The notes under the pieces: generated by a model
Seen by the model: the letters and a program-made list of their open reading frames with translations, nothing else
What the model was told of the DNA's origin: nothing
Database searches by the model: none
Translations under genes and position numbers: made by a program
Source of the DNA: Ochromonas danica
Lineage: Eukaryota > Sar > Chrysophyceae > Chromulinales > Chromulinaceae
DNA: 64,000 nucleotides
NCBI GenBank assembly: GCA_015146655.1
Contig: VKHL01000015.1
Coordinates: forward strand, 237,064 to 301,063
Direction: 5' to 3'
In this document: positions 33,923 through 44,036 of the stretch, piece by piece
How the letters are laid out: every line of letters begins with the position of its first letter
Numbering within the stretch: the stretch's first letter is position 1

Positions 33923-35533
33923 CTACATCTTTGGCGGTTCTTCATCTTCATAGCCTTCATCATCATCATTGGCAAGCAAAGCGTGCAACGAGCTTTTGCT
34001 GTGCAGGGAAAAGTCATGGACTTGCAAGACACGATCACGATTTCGCGCACTTTCCTCATTGAGATATTTACTCATTTGCTCTTGGAAACGCTTCATTTCA
34101 CCACTGCGCGCTTCGTCTTCGTGCTTCAAGACACGGCCTATGTGCATGTCATGCGAAGAGGAGACGACAGCCAGGCAGTTGTCTTTGTCCATGACCAACG
34201 CCATTGCCTCATCATCTAAATAGTCTTCTGCCAGCTCCTCTCGTGATAGACGGTCAATAAGATCCAATGCCACAGCCTTGACTCCAGCAGAGAACTTTTC
34301 TTCCAATTCCTCCAGGCCACGGAAGAAGAATTGCTGTTGCTCCAGGCAGTCGTTCTTCATCTCATTGAAGCGATTCTCGAAGTCGTCAATCAAGGACTCG
34401 AACTTCTCTACTTGACGAATTTCAATGTTCATCAGTTCATCACAGACTTTATCCAATTCCTCCTGCAGCCCCTTGACCAACTTGGCCGAGTCCGCGCTGC
34501 TCAATACAGAGTAGGTGCTCGTGATCTGATCTGACACCATCTTCTTGGACTTATTGAAACCTTCAATTAGCTGGGTACTTTCATAGTCATCATGTTGGCG
34601 AACATTCTTGACCGCACGCTCAAAGTCATGAATTACTTTACGACGACCTTCAAACTTCTCCAACGAGGTCTTGATGAACTCCTCCGAAAGAGCTTTGAAA
34701 GAAGATCGGAAGTTTTCAATCTGCTCCTTCACACCTGGTAAATGTTTCAGTCGTTCAACATCACCATCATCAGTGAAGAGGTCATCAAAGGAGGTGTGGG
34801 CAAAGAGAATGCCCGCGCCGTCTAGTTTCTGCAAATAGTCATCCATGGCCTGGTCTCGCGCTGCTTTTTCTGCTAAGACACTCTCCTTCTCTTCAATATC
34901 CAACAACTCATCGTGGTAGGCTTCTTTGGCAGTAAATCGATCCTGCGGGTCAATGAGGGCGTAGTCGAGGTAGGTAATGTTGTCCACGTAGGCTAAGACC
35001 AGCGAGCGATAGTCCGCCTCTTTGCAGATAGGATTGTTACTCAACGTCAGCATCTTAAGGCTTCTTAGTTGTCGAAGGCGGATGACCTGCTCCATGGACT
35101 CGATGCGATTGTTGCCCAAAGAGAGACACTGCAGCCGAACACACTTCTCCAGTCCCTCCACCACTGCGATCTTGTTGCTGTAGAGACTTAGATCCTCCAA
35201 CTGAGTCAGACTCTCCAAGCCTTGGATCCTCTTAATCTTGTTGAAAGAGAGGTCGAGCCAGCGGAGATTCTTGAGGTGTCCCAGGTTGGCGATGTCGTCG
35301 ATGTAATTGTTGTCCAGACAAAGCTTGGTCAAGGACTCGAAGCCAATCAGATTCTCTATCCGACAAATCTTTTTAAAAGACAAGGACAAGCTCTCGACGG
35401 TGGGGGCAAGTTCCACGAGGTTGAACTCTCCATTCATGCGGGAGACATCATTCTCCGAGACGAGGCGGTCGTCCAGGATGCCCTCGATCAACATGCGATC
35501 ATCAATGACTTGAATATCCACTTTCTGCGCCAT
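33923..35533 (-). CDS. DRC3: DRC3, dynein regulatory complex subunit 3 (LRRC48)
   Basis: Single exon, 536 aa, close to animal DRC3. DRC3 is part of the nexin-dynein regulatory complex of motile axonemes. About five SDS22-type leucine-rich repeats fill residues 40-175 (SLTKLCLDNNYIDDIANLGH, LEDLSLYSNKIAVVEGLEKC), closed by an LRR cap (YLDYALIDPQDR). The rest is long coiled coil (EFIKTSLEKFEGRRKVIHDF and on). The end is acidic (DDDEGYEDEEPP). It shows that the organism builds motile flagella, in line with ARL3 in the same window. Confidence 0.92.
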   Translation of the reverse strand: MAQKVDIQVIDDRMLIEGILDDRLVSENDVSRMNGEFNLVELAPTVESLSLSFKKICRIENLIGFESLTKLCLDNNYIDDIANLGHLKNLRWLDLSFNKIKRIQGLESLTQLEDLSLYSNKIAVVEGLEKCVRLQCLSLGNNRIESMEQVIRLRQLRSLKMLTLSNNPICKEADYRSLVLAYVDNITYLDYALIDPQDRFTAKEAYHDELLDIEEKESVLAEKAARDQAMDDYLQKLDGAGILFAHTSFDDLFTDDGDVERLKHLPGVKEQIENFRSSFKALSEEFIKTSLEKFEGRRKVIHDFERAVKNVRQHDDYESTQLIEGFNKSKKMVSDQITSTYSVLSSADSAKLVKGLQEELDKVCDELMNIEIRQVEKFESLIDDFENRFNEMKNDCLEQQQFFFRGLEELEEKFSAGVKAVALDLIDRLSREELAEDYLDDEAMALVMDKDNCLAVVSSSHDMHIGRVLKHEDEARSGEMKRFQEQMSKYLNEESARNRDRVLQVHDFSLHSKSSLHALLANDDDEGYEDEEPPKM

Positions 35534-35989
35534 GATCGACGTTATTACTCTTGAGATTGACTACTTCTTCAGACTTCAAAAGTAGCTTGCTCAGCTATCC
35601 TTCTTCTTCTTCGTCTCTTCGATGATGCTTTTTTGTTTGTTTTGTCTCACTTGGCCAACGGTTTCAATAAATTGTTGCGATGCGCGGGAAGTGTTGGGTG
35701 GGGGTTAGAATTATAACAGAGGGTTGGTGACAGGGTTGGTTGGTTCGATTTTTGTTTATAATTGATTTAATTCAAACAGAGAAAGAAAAGGCTTCATCAA
35801 CCTCATCAACCTGGTCTGAAAGCCACCAAATCACACATGATCATAAAACTAACAATCACTAGCACTTCACAGTTTATATTGGTTCTAGTGTTTATTATTA
35901 TAAATATTACTCACATTTTTATTAGCATCAGAAAAAGAATATCGTACTCGTGAGGAGTCAGCAGAACGGCATAGCACATAAAATAATGA
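35534..35989. other. Intergenic, AT-rich, no gene seen
   Basis: Holds the DRC3 upstream region and the 3' flank of the sulfotransferase gene. No repeat or RNA gene recognised. Confidence 0.5.
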
Positions 35990-37093
35990 TCAACCATCAA
36001 TACAATTAATGAACACTTTTCGGGCAATGAGTTTTGAAACTTCTGTTTTCAATAATTGCTGGAGGGTAAAGTTCCCATATAACATATCATAATCAATAAG
36101 TCGAAGAGAGAAATTCATCAAGCTCGGTAACGCTGCATCAGGATTCCTATACCAAACGCGATTTTCATAACGTGAATCAAAGTCTTTTCTCTTGTTAATG
36201 CTGAGCTCTTTCAAGGGCTCAAATCGAGATTCATAAGTGGGAAGAATATCAAGGTAGCTTTCGCATTCTTGAGCTAGACTATTTAACCGTGGAATGTCAC
36301 CGTCATAGGAAGTGTTGACTGCGCATCCCCTCGCCCAGGCCATCTGTCGCAGAAGCACCAAGACTTCATACGACCTCTTCTGTTTGGAGACGTTTTCCCG
36401 GCGATGGAAAACATCAGAGAGTCCCTCACATGGCACTTTTAAGATCTCACAAACAAGGATCGTCGCGATGTCCTTTCCCACGGCGATGGCACCTGCATGG
36501 TCGATAACGGTCAGCGCATCATATCCGAAGACATCTTCATATTTCTTTAGTATTCCTTTATCATTTGAATTGTACTTGCGAAATCCTTGTTGATATATAA
36601 TTGAAAAGAAATAGTGGAAAGTGCACAAATGGGTGTAGGACTTCTTGGCGAACTCTCCGTAGGCGGAATAGAGGCGCAGCAACCAATCTCGATACACGGA
36701 CACGATGTGAATCTTCACATCTGCAGATGCGAACAAGTTGCGCAGATGAACTATCGTTGCAGGTTTGAGGTAGACAAAAGTCTCCGAGGATATGATAGTG
36801 ACGGGGTAGTTTGCTAGGCAATGGTTGATCCCAGCGAACAGCTCGCTGGAGCGATTAAAACGTTCATGTTTAGACATCCTATCGGCTAGTGGATGAAAAA
36901 ACTTGATGTGTTCGCCGGGCCAGCACACTCCGTTTTGCGAGAGATTGGCTCTGAGAAGGGTCAGCACGGTTTGAATGTGAGTGGATCCGGTTTTATGGGG
37001 TCCAATGTGAATGTAAAGCATTTTTGTAGCGAATGTGAGCAGGCATGGTGATAAAAAGAGAAGAATCAGAAGAGATAAGGAAAGGACTGTCAT
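35990..37093 (-). CDS. Secretory-pathway sulfotransferase-like protein
   Basis: Single exon, 367 aa. A hydrophobic N-terminus (LSLSLLILLFLSPCLLTFAT) acts as signal peptide or anchor. The next residues, LYIHIGPHKTGSTHIQ, form the P-loop-like 5'-phosphosulfate-binding motif of PAPS-dependent sulfotransferases. The 3'-phosphate-binding region is visible at HIVSVYRDWLLRLYSAYGEF. The spacing fits the family. The likely role is sulfation of a glycan or other secreted molecule in the Golgi; the acceptor is unknown. Cys-rich patches in the C-terminal half suggest disulfides. Confidence 0.75.
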   Translation of the reverse strand: MTVLSLSLLILLFLSPCLLTFATKMLYIHIGPHKTGSTHIQTVLTLLRANLSQNGVCWPGEHIKFFHPLADRMSKHERFNRSSELFAGINHCLANYPVTIISSETFVYLKPATIVHLRNLFASADVKIHIVSVYRDWLLRLYSAYGEFAKKSYTHLCTFHYFFSIIYQQGFRKYNSNDKGILKKYEDVFGYDALTVIDHAGAIAVGKDIATILVCEILKVPCEGLSDVFHRRENVSKQKRSYEVLVLLRQMAWARGCAVNTSYDGDIPRLNSLAQECESYLDILPTYESRFEPLKELSINKRKDFDSRYENRVWYRNPDAALPSLMNFSLRLIDYDMLYGNFTLQQLLKTEVSKLIARKVFINCIDG

Positions 37094-37690
37094 GGAGCAT
37101 TGAGAATTGTGCTACCCACAACAGATCCAAGAAATTGATTGTGCAGTTATGTGATGAATGCCATGGGGGCACACGGTGGAAAAACAGCAGTGGTGCCTCT
37201 TTTTCTCTCAGCAGAGAGTGGCCCTAACCGTGCGTGGCCTCTGCTGCTTGCTGTGCGTTTTGCAGTTCCGAGTTTTCGGTTTTGAAACGGAACCTTTTTC
37301 GGAATTTTTTCGGAATTTTTGCATTTTGGGTGTTTTTAGAAGAATTGGGATGGGATGTGTGAATGAGCTTTCATAACGATAGACCAGATTGTCCGCTAAC
37401 TCTTAACGTGGATACTTTGAATACCTGCAACTTATGCAATTTGCATCAAAAGCAGAAATAACTCCTCTCTAGAGATTATATCACAAATAACTTAAAGAGA
37501 GGAATCTATTGAATCACTTATCACTTTGTCATTGCACATGAAAATCCTCACCAAGACTTCATTCTGACCACAGCATTTCAAGTTTACAAGACTGTGGAGG
37601 AACATATGCAAATGATTGAACAGAATATGAATGGAAGGCGCTTTCCAGTAGCAAATAATACGCACTGATTCAAACACATTGAAGAGGTGG
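37094..37690. other. Intergenic, no gene seen
   Basis: Contains a short AT-rich stretch with repeated TTTTTCGGAA at about 37289-37320. No coding region supported. Confidence 0.5.
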
Positions 37691-38716
37691 TTAACTTTGA
37701 TAGTTGGGTGGGTTTGGTCCGTACGGCGAAGAGACAAACTTTCCTTGTTGGACATTGTTCATGTAGAGCACACCCTGGCCAGACCAAGTACGGAAGCTAT
37801 AGACCTCTCCAGCCGCTCCACTCAATCGGGTGCATTGAATGTCTTCATATGACAAGTTGGTGTTTGGCGCACAGACTGTGGGTGCTTTCGTTGGAGAACA
37901 GATGTAGGCATAATTGGGACCCACAGCACTGACTTGCCCATTAATGATATCCAGCAACAACGCAGTCTGCTCATCCAGAGCTACTCCATGAATGGATCCT
38001 TCTCCATGAAGATAATCTGTGGAAATTCGCGCCATAAAGGCAGTGAATCTTCCCATGCGATCTCTGGCTCCAAAGTGTGTGTCTGTAATGACAGACTGCA
38101 GGAAGGGAACATGAAGAAACGCATCCGAGAAGGTGATAAATCGATTGTAAGGGTTCTCTAGAGACTCATCACTGTATACCGAGCCATTGCTGGCGGTGTA
38201 TATCCAGTTGCCTTGGATTGCCAGCCCCGCAGACGTGCCGCCCATCGTCACTGTGGTCAGCTTGAATTGAAGCAGCCGCTGAAGAGGAGTATAGGCCCAA
38301 TAGGAGACATACTTTCCTTGATCTCCTCCAGAGAAAAAGACAGCTTCAGCATTCATCACGATGCCCAGCACGGCGGGGTCGTAGGACGCGGAGCGGTCGT
38401 GGAAGACGATGGTGGTGACCGAGTTGAGGGTCTGGTTGAGAGAGAGGGAGAGATTGTAGAAAACAGAGTTATAGTAGTCATCTCCACTGGCACGTAAGAT
38501 GACTAGGTCGCCTCCATTGGCGTGGGAGATCATCCAGGAGAAAGCCGCCAAGCAGTCATCGCCGCCGCCAATCATCGCCATGCCTGGCTCCGTCGAAACT
38601 TCTGTCTTATCAACCGCATTGGGTGGATAAGAGTAGAGCGTGTACCCTTTATCTGCTAGTAGTGACCTAGCAGACAAGAATAACGAGAAGACGATGAACA
38701 ACAACAACAACCCCAT
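37691..38716 (-). CDS. Secreted cyanophycinase-like peptidase (family S51)
   Basis: Single exon, 341 aa, with a signal peptide at about 1-22 (LLLLFIVFSLFLSARSLL). The S51 layout is clear: MIGGGDDCLAAFSWM near the N-terminus, AVFFSGGDQGKYVSYW in the middle, then TMGGTSAGLAIQG, where the Ser is the expected nucleophile. HGVALDEQTALL follows and is also typical of cyanophycinases. Family members cleave beta-Asp-Arg cyanophycin or related Asp peptides. A secreted form in a eukaryote could digest bacterial prey storage polymer, or act on other Asp peptides; that is inference. A downstream ~80-residue extension closes with a lectin-like-looking patch I cannot name. Confidence 0.85.
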   Translation of the reverse strand: MGLLLLFIVFSLFLSARSLLADKGYTLYSYPPNAVDKTEVSTEPGMAMIGGGDDCLAAFSWMISHANGGDLVILRASGDDYYNSVFYNLSLSLNQTLNSVTTIVFHDRSASYDPAVLGIVMNAEAVFFSGGDQGKYVSYWAYTPLQRLLQFKLTTVTMGGTSAGLAIQGNWIYTASNGSVYSDESLENPYNRFITFSDAFLHVPFLQSVITDTHFGARDRMGRFTAFMARISTDYLHGEGSIHGVALDEQTALLLDIINGQVSAVGPNYAYICSPTKAPTVCAPNTNLSYEDIQCTRLSGAAGEVYSFRTWSGQGVLYMNNVQQGKFVSSPYGPNPPNYQS

Positions 38717-38857
38717 TCCCCTTTGACGACTTGGATTGCCTGAGGATCAATGATTGTTAACTTAACAAATACTGTGCGCGAAATGGTTAAGTTAACGAAT
38801 CACAGCAGAGAATTAACTTAAAAGGAGAAACGCCACCCCAATTGAATTGTTGCGAAG

Positions 38858-39520
38858 ATGTGGTGTCCAGTCCTGATACTCTTTTGCTATTGTTGGTGCT
38901 GTCTGATTATCGGTCTAGTCCAGGGTGAGAATGATGGCAGTGGTAGTGGCAGCAACTTCCCTTATGGTAGGAAGGTGTTCGAGGTGGGGGAAGAGATTTT
39001 GTGCCAAGTCTGCGACCCCATCCCAACCTCTGCCATTGTCAATCACGATTCGGATCTCATGGAGGCAACTTCCAATGCTCACATGGTTCTAAGTAATTTC
39101 AGATCCAAGATGGGCTTTGGAAGGGCCTTGGCAGCCCCGCAGGTTGGCTACAAGATGCGCTTTGTCGTCATGCAACGGACACTCTCTCCCGACCAACCAC
39201 CTCAGCCTCGAACTCTCTACAATCCCTCTATAATCGACCATTCTGAGGAGACCTTTACTATGTGGGACGACTGCTTGAGCTTTCCTGATCGATTATGTCG
39301 TGTTCGGAGATTCAAGTGGATTAGCGTGCGCTTTGACAATGAAGAAGGAAGCGAAGAGGTCTGGGATCACTGCCCTCAAGACCTTTCCGAGCTTCTTCAG
39401 CATGAACTTGACCACTTGGATGGAGTCCTCGCTCTTGACAAGGCCGAAGAAGTAGTGCTCAGAGATGACTTCGCTCGCGAGCGCGCGGTCTACGAAAACC
39501 GCGTCGACTTCCATTACTGA
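38858..39520 (+). CDS. Peptide deformylase-like protein with a hydrophobic leader
   Basis: Single exon, 220 aa. Peptide deformylase removes the formyl group from N-formyl-Met of proteins made in organelles. Motif 1 is altered: GFGRALAAPQVG instead of the usual GxGLAAPQ spacing. Motif 2 is WDDCLSFP instead of EGCLS, which keeps the metal-binding Cys but replaces the Glu-Gly. Motif 3, LLQHELDHLDGVL, is intact with both His and the catalytic Glu. The leader (VLILFCYCWCCLIIGLVQG) is a signal-type peptide rather than a mitochondrial one. It could be the ER-signal part of a leader for a complex plastid, or the enzyme may have been re-targeted. Activity is likely but not certain. Confidence 0.8.
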   Translation: MWCPVLILFCYCWCCLIIGLVQGENDGSGSGSNFPYGRKVFEVGEEILCQVCDPIPTSAIVNHDSDLMEATSNAHMVLSNFRSKMGFGRALAAPQVGYKMRFVVMQRTLSPDQPPQPRTLYNPSIIDHSEETFTMWDDCLSFPDRLCRVRRFKWISVRFDNEEGSEEVWDHCPQDLSELLQHELDHLDGVLALDKAEEVVLRDDFARERAVYENRVDFHY

Positions 39521-39552
39521 GCTTTGAGATGGAACATAAGGACTTCTCATTG

Positions 39553-39948
39553 AAGAAAAGGCACTTCTCAGAGGCAGTGAAATGAATTGCAGGCCAATTT
39601 AGACAGTTAAGATAGTGATATGTTGCTAACTAACTTGAAGTTTCTAACGGCGACAAATATTGTGCTGCTGCTATGGATCTCATCCCACACTACAACAATG
39701 GATCAACAGAATCATCGATCCACAACAACAACACAAGGAACTGCATCTAACTTAAAATATATCAGAAAACCGAAACTGAGTTCGAGAAAACGCACAAACT
39801 GAATTGAATGAACCATTAAGAAACAAAACCAAAGAAGAACGAATCGCGCAAACAAGGAGATATTGCAGATAAACTGACATGATGAAGAATGATAACATTG
39901 TTGAATTGACAACTTGAATTGAATATTTGCCGGATTGACCAAGATCGC
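39553..39948. other. Intergenic, no gene seen
   Basis: Convergent gap between the deformylase gene and the transporter gene. Short frames in it look accidental. Confidence 0.45.
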
Positions 39949-41987
39949 TCACTGCGGATCTTGGGACACAAAGTGGTTTGGCACAACCGCATTTCGACCA
40001 ATGATAGCAGACAGACTGCCACGACTTTGATCTACACTTCTGTTGCCTCCTGACACAGAGCCTTTGCTCTGACTGCGGCTACTACCACGCGACAGATTGT
40101 TGACAGGGTTGCCCAGCACCTTCGAGTAGATGCGATTGAGAATGGTGGAAGCCTTGCCGCTGCTTTGCTTGCTGTTGCTTCTGCCTCTCTTGCGAGTTTT
40201 ATTGGCTGTGAATCACAAACAACAACGCATTACAGCACGTTGCAATATAGACAAGAATAGGAGCCGTTGAGGAAGAAACTTAACTCACCATTGACGACAT
40301 AGGCTTTCATGAACTTCTCCTGCTCTTCCTTCGAAAAGAACTGACGCTTCTGCACCACTAAAAAATAATAGAAAACGATCCCCACGGTGAAGACAAGAAG
40401 GGTGAGGCCCTGCCCTTCATTGTCATCAGGGTTGAAGTGAAAACTGATACAAAATATCATCAATAAGAAACACATGACAAATATGGCCCCCGGTATTCCA
40501 AAGGGACTCTTCACACCTCTTTCCATATTTGAAAAACGAGTAGCAAAGATCATATAGGAAATTAACAGAAATTGATACATCAGAGCATTCAGAAGCTGGC
40601 CAGTTCGAGTAAAGATCTTATCATAGTTGTTGATGTTGTAGAAGCCAGCTAGCAATAGGCTGAAGCATAATAAGGAACAAGCAAACACTGCCGTCGTTGG
40701 TTTCTGACCGCGAAACAAGTCATTCATGCCCTCACTATCATTCACCTTATTGCCTTCGCCATCCACACCAAGAGGAACCACTGAAGTGGCTTGAGCTACA
40801 GGCTGACTGATGTCTTTCACTCTCTCACCCTGACCCATGGCCAGGAAAGGAGGCAACAAACCTGAACTCGCCATCGACCTCACTTGACGAGCAGCGCAAT
40901 ACAAAAACCCCAGGCTGCAGCCCAATGCTCCTGGGAGAGAAAATAAAGTGACCAGCTTGTCATCAGCGGGCAATATCATTCTCAGTCCAACATTGTATGC
41001 ATAGGCTTCATTGGCTAGAGTGGCATCATCATAATTGTATGCAGCCTGAGCGATAATAGAAGCAAATGCGGCGACTACAGACCAAGTCATCACATGGATT
41101 AAGGCCCTGGGGACGATGTCGCTTCCCTGCTTAAGTACAACAGTGCTATCAAACAAATGCAACAACACTGGACAGCACAAAGTATCTTACCTGATTGTCC
41201 ACACAAGTGCGGACTGCGTCTAGGGCCGATAGCAGATAGCCAGCATAGGAGAAGCCCATAAGAAAGTGTTCAGGATCAGAGTCCCAGTGAGAGGCAGAAA
41301 TGTTCCTGACCGATCCTTTGCTCGTGGCTCCAAAGATAAACATCACTTGAACAACAAAGATCATCAAACCCACAACAGCAATTGTCCACCATAAGAGTTT
41401 CGTTTGAAAGAAGTGCACCACGTTGAAGACTATTAGGAAACCCAGCCAAATCAGGATCTGGTACTTCTCCTCGAAGCCGTAGATGTCAAGAAACACACTT
41501 CCCAAGCGAAACAAGCTGAAGGTGGCATAGAAGATGTACTTCACCATCTCAAACATGCCCGCTACATAACCCATCATGGGGCCCATGGCACAGCGAGAGT
41601 AACCATAGCACCCACCAGAGAATGGTACAATGGAGACCAACTCAGCGAAGCTGTAGGTTAACGCGATGAAGGCCATTGAGTAGACAGCAACGACCACCAA
41701 GAAGAGCTCAAAGCCCAGTTCTCCATAACCTGGAAGTTCAGAAATGACCACTTGAGTCAGAATGGCGAGAAGGGGAAGAGAAGCAACTGATTACTCACCA
41801 ATATGCCATCTTGAGATTTGTCTTCCGCACATGATACACAACCCTATTCAGCATTTCGTCACATCACACCGCATTATGGTAAGGTATGGTGCGGTGCACA
41901 CAGAAAGAGAGAGTTATGTTACCTACCTAGAGCATAGACGAACAAGACAGTGGGCTTGCTGAAGGTTTTCTTTACGACTCCAAACAT
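39949..41987 (-). CDS. APC-superfamily amino acid/polyamine transporter
   Basis: Five exons (41987-41927, 41843-41799, 41750-41191, 41129-40289, 40205-39949) join in frame to 587 aa. Two small 5' exons supply the start MFGVVKKTFS and the first helix. About twelve membrane helices are present. Features typical of the family: ELPGYGELGFELFLVVVAVY at the start of helix 2, then ELVSIVPFSGGCYGYSRCAM, whose P-x-S-GG-x-Y pattern is characteristic of APC permeases. The hydrophilic loop (GQGERVKDISQPV onward) lies between later helices. The C-terminal ~85 residues, coded by the last exon, are basic and Ser-rich and probably cytoplasmic. The substrate is not predictable. Confidence 0.82.
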
Positions 41988-42429
41988 AAGTAGAAAGGTG
42001 GTGCTACTAGAAGACTAGTGAATTCTAATTGTCTTTTGTTTCGGTGGTTAGTGAAAGATTTGTCAAAGCTCAACCCCTTTCCTCCAGGGATTTCGAAGAG
42101 ATCTGTGATAATAAGAAGAAGCGAAAGCAACGAAGTGAAGTCGTTGGCTGGCAGGGTCAGCCACTCCTCCGAGGCGCTTCCAGTTTAGCAGTACACCAGT
42201 AGTGCAGACGAGGGAGTGACACCTCTGCTGTGGTGTGCCGGGTGCCGGGTGTGTTAGATTTTAGGAGCAGTTTCCCAGTTTTATGATGCGAAAAACGATG
42301 AGGTTTATGAAGTTGTTTGCCCACGCAAGACATCGCAAGGATATCTTCAAATTAGATTCACTCACTAATAAGCGACAAGACATTTGCCGGAAGGAGAGCA
42401 ATGTGATCCTGAGCACAGAGTTCCTCCAT
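41988..42429. other. Intergenic, no gene seen
   Basis: Upstream region of the transporter and 3' flank of the glycosyltransferase. Includes a small GTGCCGGGTGCCGGGTG tandem at about 42235-42252. Confidence 0.45.
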
Positions 42430-43689
42430 TTATCCCTTATTATGAAAAGTCTCCGAGAGCGATAATGCGTGCTCAACTACACCTGGCAGTTCATTCAATC
42501 GGTCCCATGTGAGATAGAGCGCATGGACATGAGTGAGGTACAATAGCATCTGGTTTTCTTTGAGCTCCTTAGGATTCGCCAGAGAGATTTGCACCGTTCC
42601 CTCCTGACTGAAGAGTGACATGTAGGAGATAGTGCCATGGACAGATATGAGCACCTTGGCTTTTCGCACCATCTGGATTTCTTCTTTGAAGCCCAGGTCT
42701 GATGGAACGAAGCACTCCACACGAAAACTTGGGAACTGTGCCGAAACGGCTTTCCAGGCATTCTTTGACCGTGTGCAGATATCATTGATGATAGACCCTC
42801 CAGCAGAACCGACAGTTCGTAGACCAACTAAGATTAAATCTTCTTGAGGCGGGTTTCGGACAAAAGTCGTGGGGTTTCGACTCGCCAAGCGATCCAAAAC
42901 GAAGTCTCGGAACTCTCGATAGACCACTGCTCGGGTTAAATCAATGCTTTTCAAGCCAAAAGTCGATCCTTGACCACTAATGATCTTCTTGAAACAAACG
43001 GTTTGTGACTGGAGATCATCAACATAGAGAGGAGGGTGGTCATAGAAGAAGGACCACATGGTATTGAGGCGATGCAGACAAGCCTGGCGATACGACCCCA
43101 TGGACCGGTTGTACGTCACAATTCGATCAGCAAAAGCTGGTTCCAGCGTACTAAAGAGGCGACAGCTGGTCTCCAAGAGTTGCTGAGAGTTGGCGAAGGG
43201 CAGATTGAAGACTTTGGCTGCAGTGAAGGTGGGGATGACATTGTCCAGCATGTAGTGCCCATAGTTGAAGGTCCAGCTGTTGCTGTCCAAAAACACCAAG
43301 TCCACATCGAGAAAGCGTGCATCGGTTGACACTCCTTTGCCTTTCACTGTGGTGATGGGCATGGTGAAGCCTCGCAGGTAGCTGAGGTGGTGGACGTTGC
43401 CGCCAAAGCCTTCCGGAAGATAGTCTCTGGGCACATGACTCTTCTCTTTCTGATAGTAGGTCAATGTGCCATTTACCAGGCAGATATTACGGTAATAGCA
43501 AGTGCGGAATTCCGGATTGTTGAGGGGGAAGACAGTGACTGAGGCCTGGCGCAGACTCTCCGTCTTGAAGACCTGGCTGCCCCCAATACACTGGAAGGAG
43601 GAATACCGTTCTTTCTTCTCATCCACAGAGGATACCAAAATGAGGAAATAAGAGGAAACAAGAAGAAGAAATACACCGCCAAAATTCAT
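42430..43689 (-). CDS. GT61-like (DUF563) glycosyltransferase, secretory pathway
   Basis: Single exon, 419 aa, with an N-terminal signal/anchor (VFLLLVSSYFLILVSS). The GT61 family pattern is visible: SWTFNYGHYMLDNVIPTF in the first half, the later arginine-containing LVGLRTVGSAGG, and the C-terminal KVLISVHGTISYMSLFSQEG followed by VQISL. Family members transfer xylose, arabinose or GlcNAc onto glycans or proteins in plants and animals (EOGT, XYLT). Which sugar is used here cannot be decided from the sequence. It is one of two Golgi-type glycosyltransferases in this window. Confidence 0.78.
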   Translation of the reverse strand: MNFGGVFLLLVSSYFLILVSSVDEKKERYSSFQCIGGSQVFKTESLRQASVTVFPLNNPEFRTCYYRNICLVNGTLTYYQKEKSHVPRDYLPEGFGGNVHHLSYLRGFTMPITTVKGKGVSTDARFLDVDLVFLDSNSWTFNYGHYMLDNVIPTFTAAKVFNLPFANSQQLLETSCRLFSTLEPAFADRIVTYNRSMGSYRQACLHRLNTMWSFFYDHPPLYVDDLQSQTVCFKKIISGQGSTFGLKSIDLTRAVVYREFRDFVLDRLASRNPTTFVRNPPQEDLILVGLRTVGSAGGSIINDICTRSKNAWKAVSAQFPSFRVECFVPSDLGFKEEIQMVRKAKVLISVHGTISYMSLFSQEGTVQISLANPKELKENQMLLYLTHVHALYLTWDRLNELPGVVEHALSLSETFHNKG

Positions 43690-44036
43690 TCCAACTTAGA
43701 CTTCCTTCTCATCACAAAATGTGGCTTTGGCCTTGTTAAGGAAATACTCAATACGATATGTAATTTCATAAGATGAGGAAAGTTATGCTTGGGTCGAAAG
43801 TCGAGATAAAACTCGTCTTTTCCTAGTTCAGCTCGGCCTCCTGTCTCTCTCCCTCTCGTCTCTGTTTGCTGCAGTTCTTTGAACATGAAGAGTAAATAAA
43901 GAAATTTTGACTGTTGACAAAAATACAAGTAAAACAAAGAGAAATAGAATAGACAAAATAATAAAGAGAAAAGCTCTTTGTCATTTCTAGGTGCATGTCA
44001 AGTGTCAAGTGAAATCACAATCTACACTTCAATATC
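43690..44036. other. Intergenic promoter region of two divergent secreted-protein genes
   Basis: AT-rich 347 bp between the GT61-like gene and the Pro-Ser-Gln/WG gene. No further feature seen. Confidence 0.5.
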
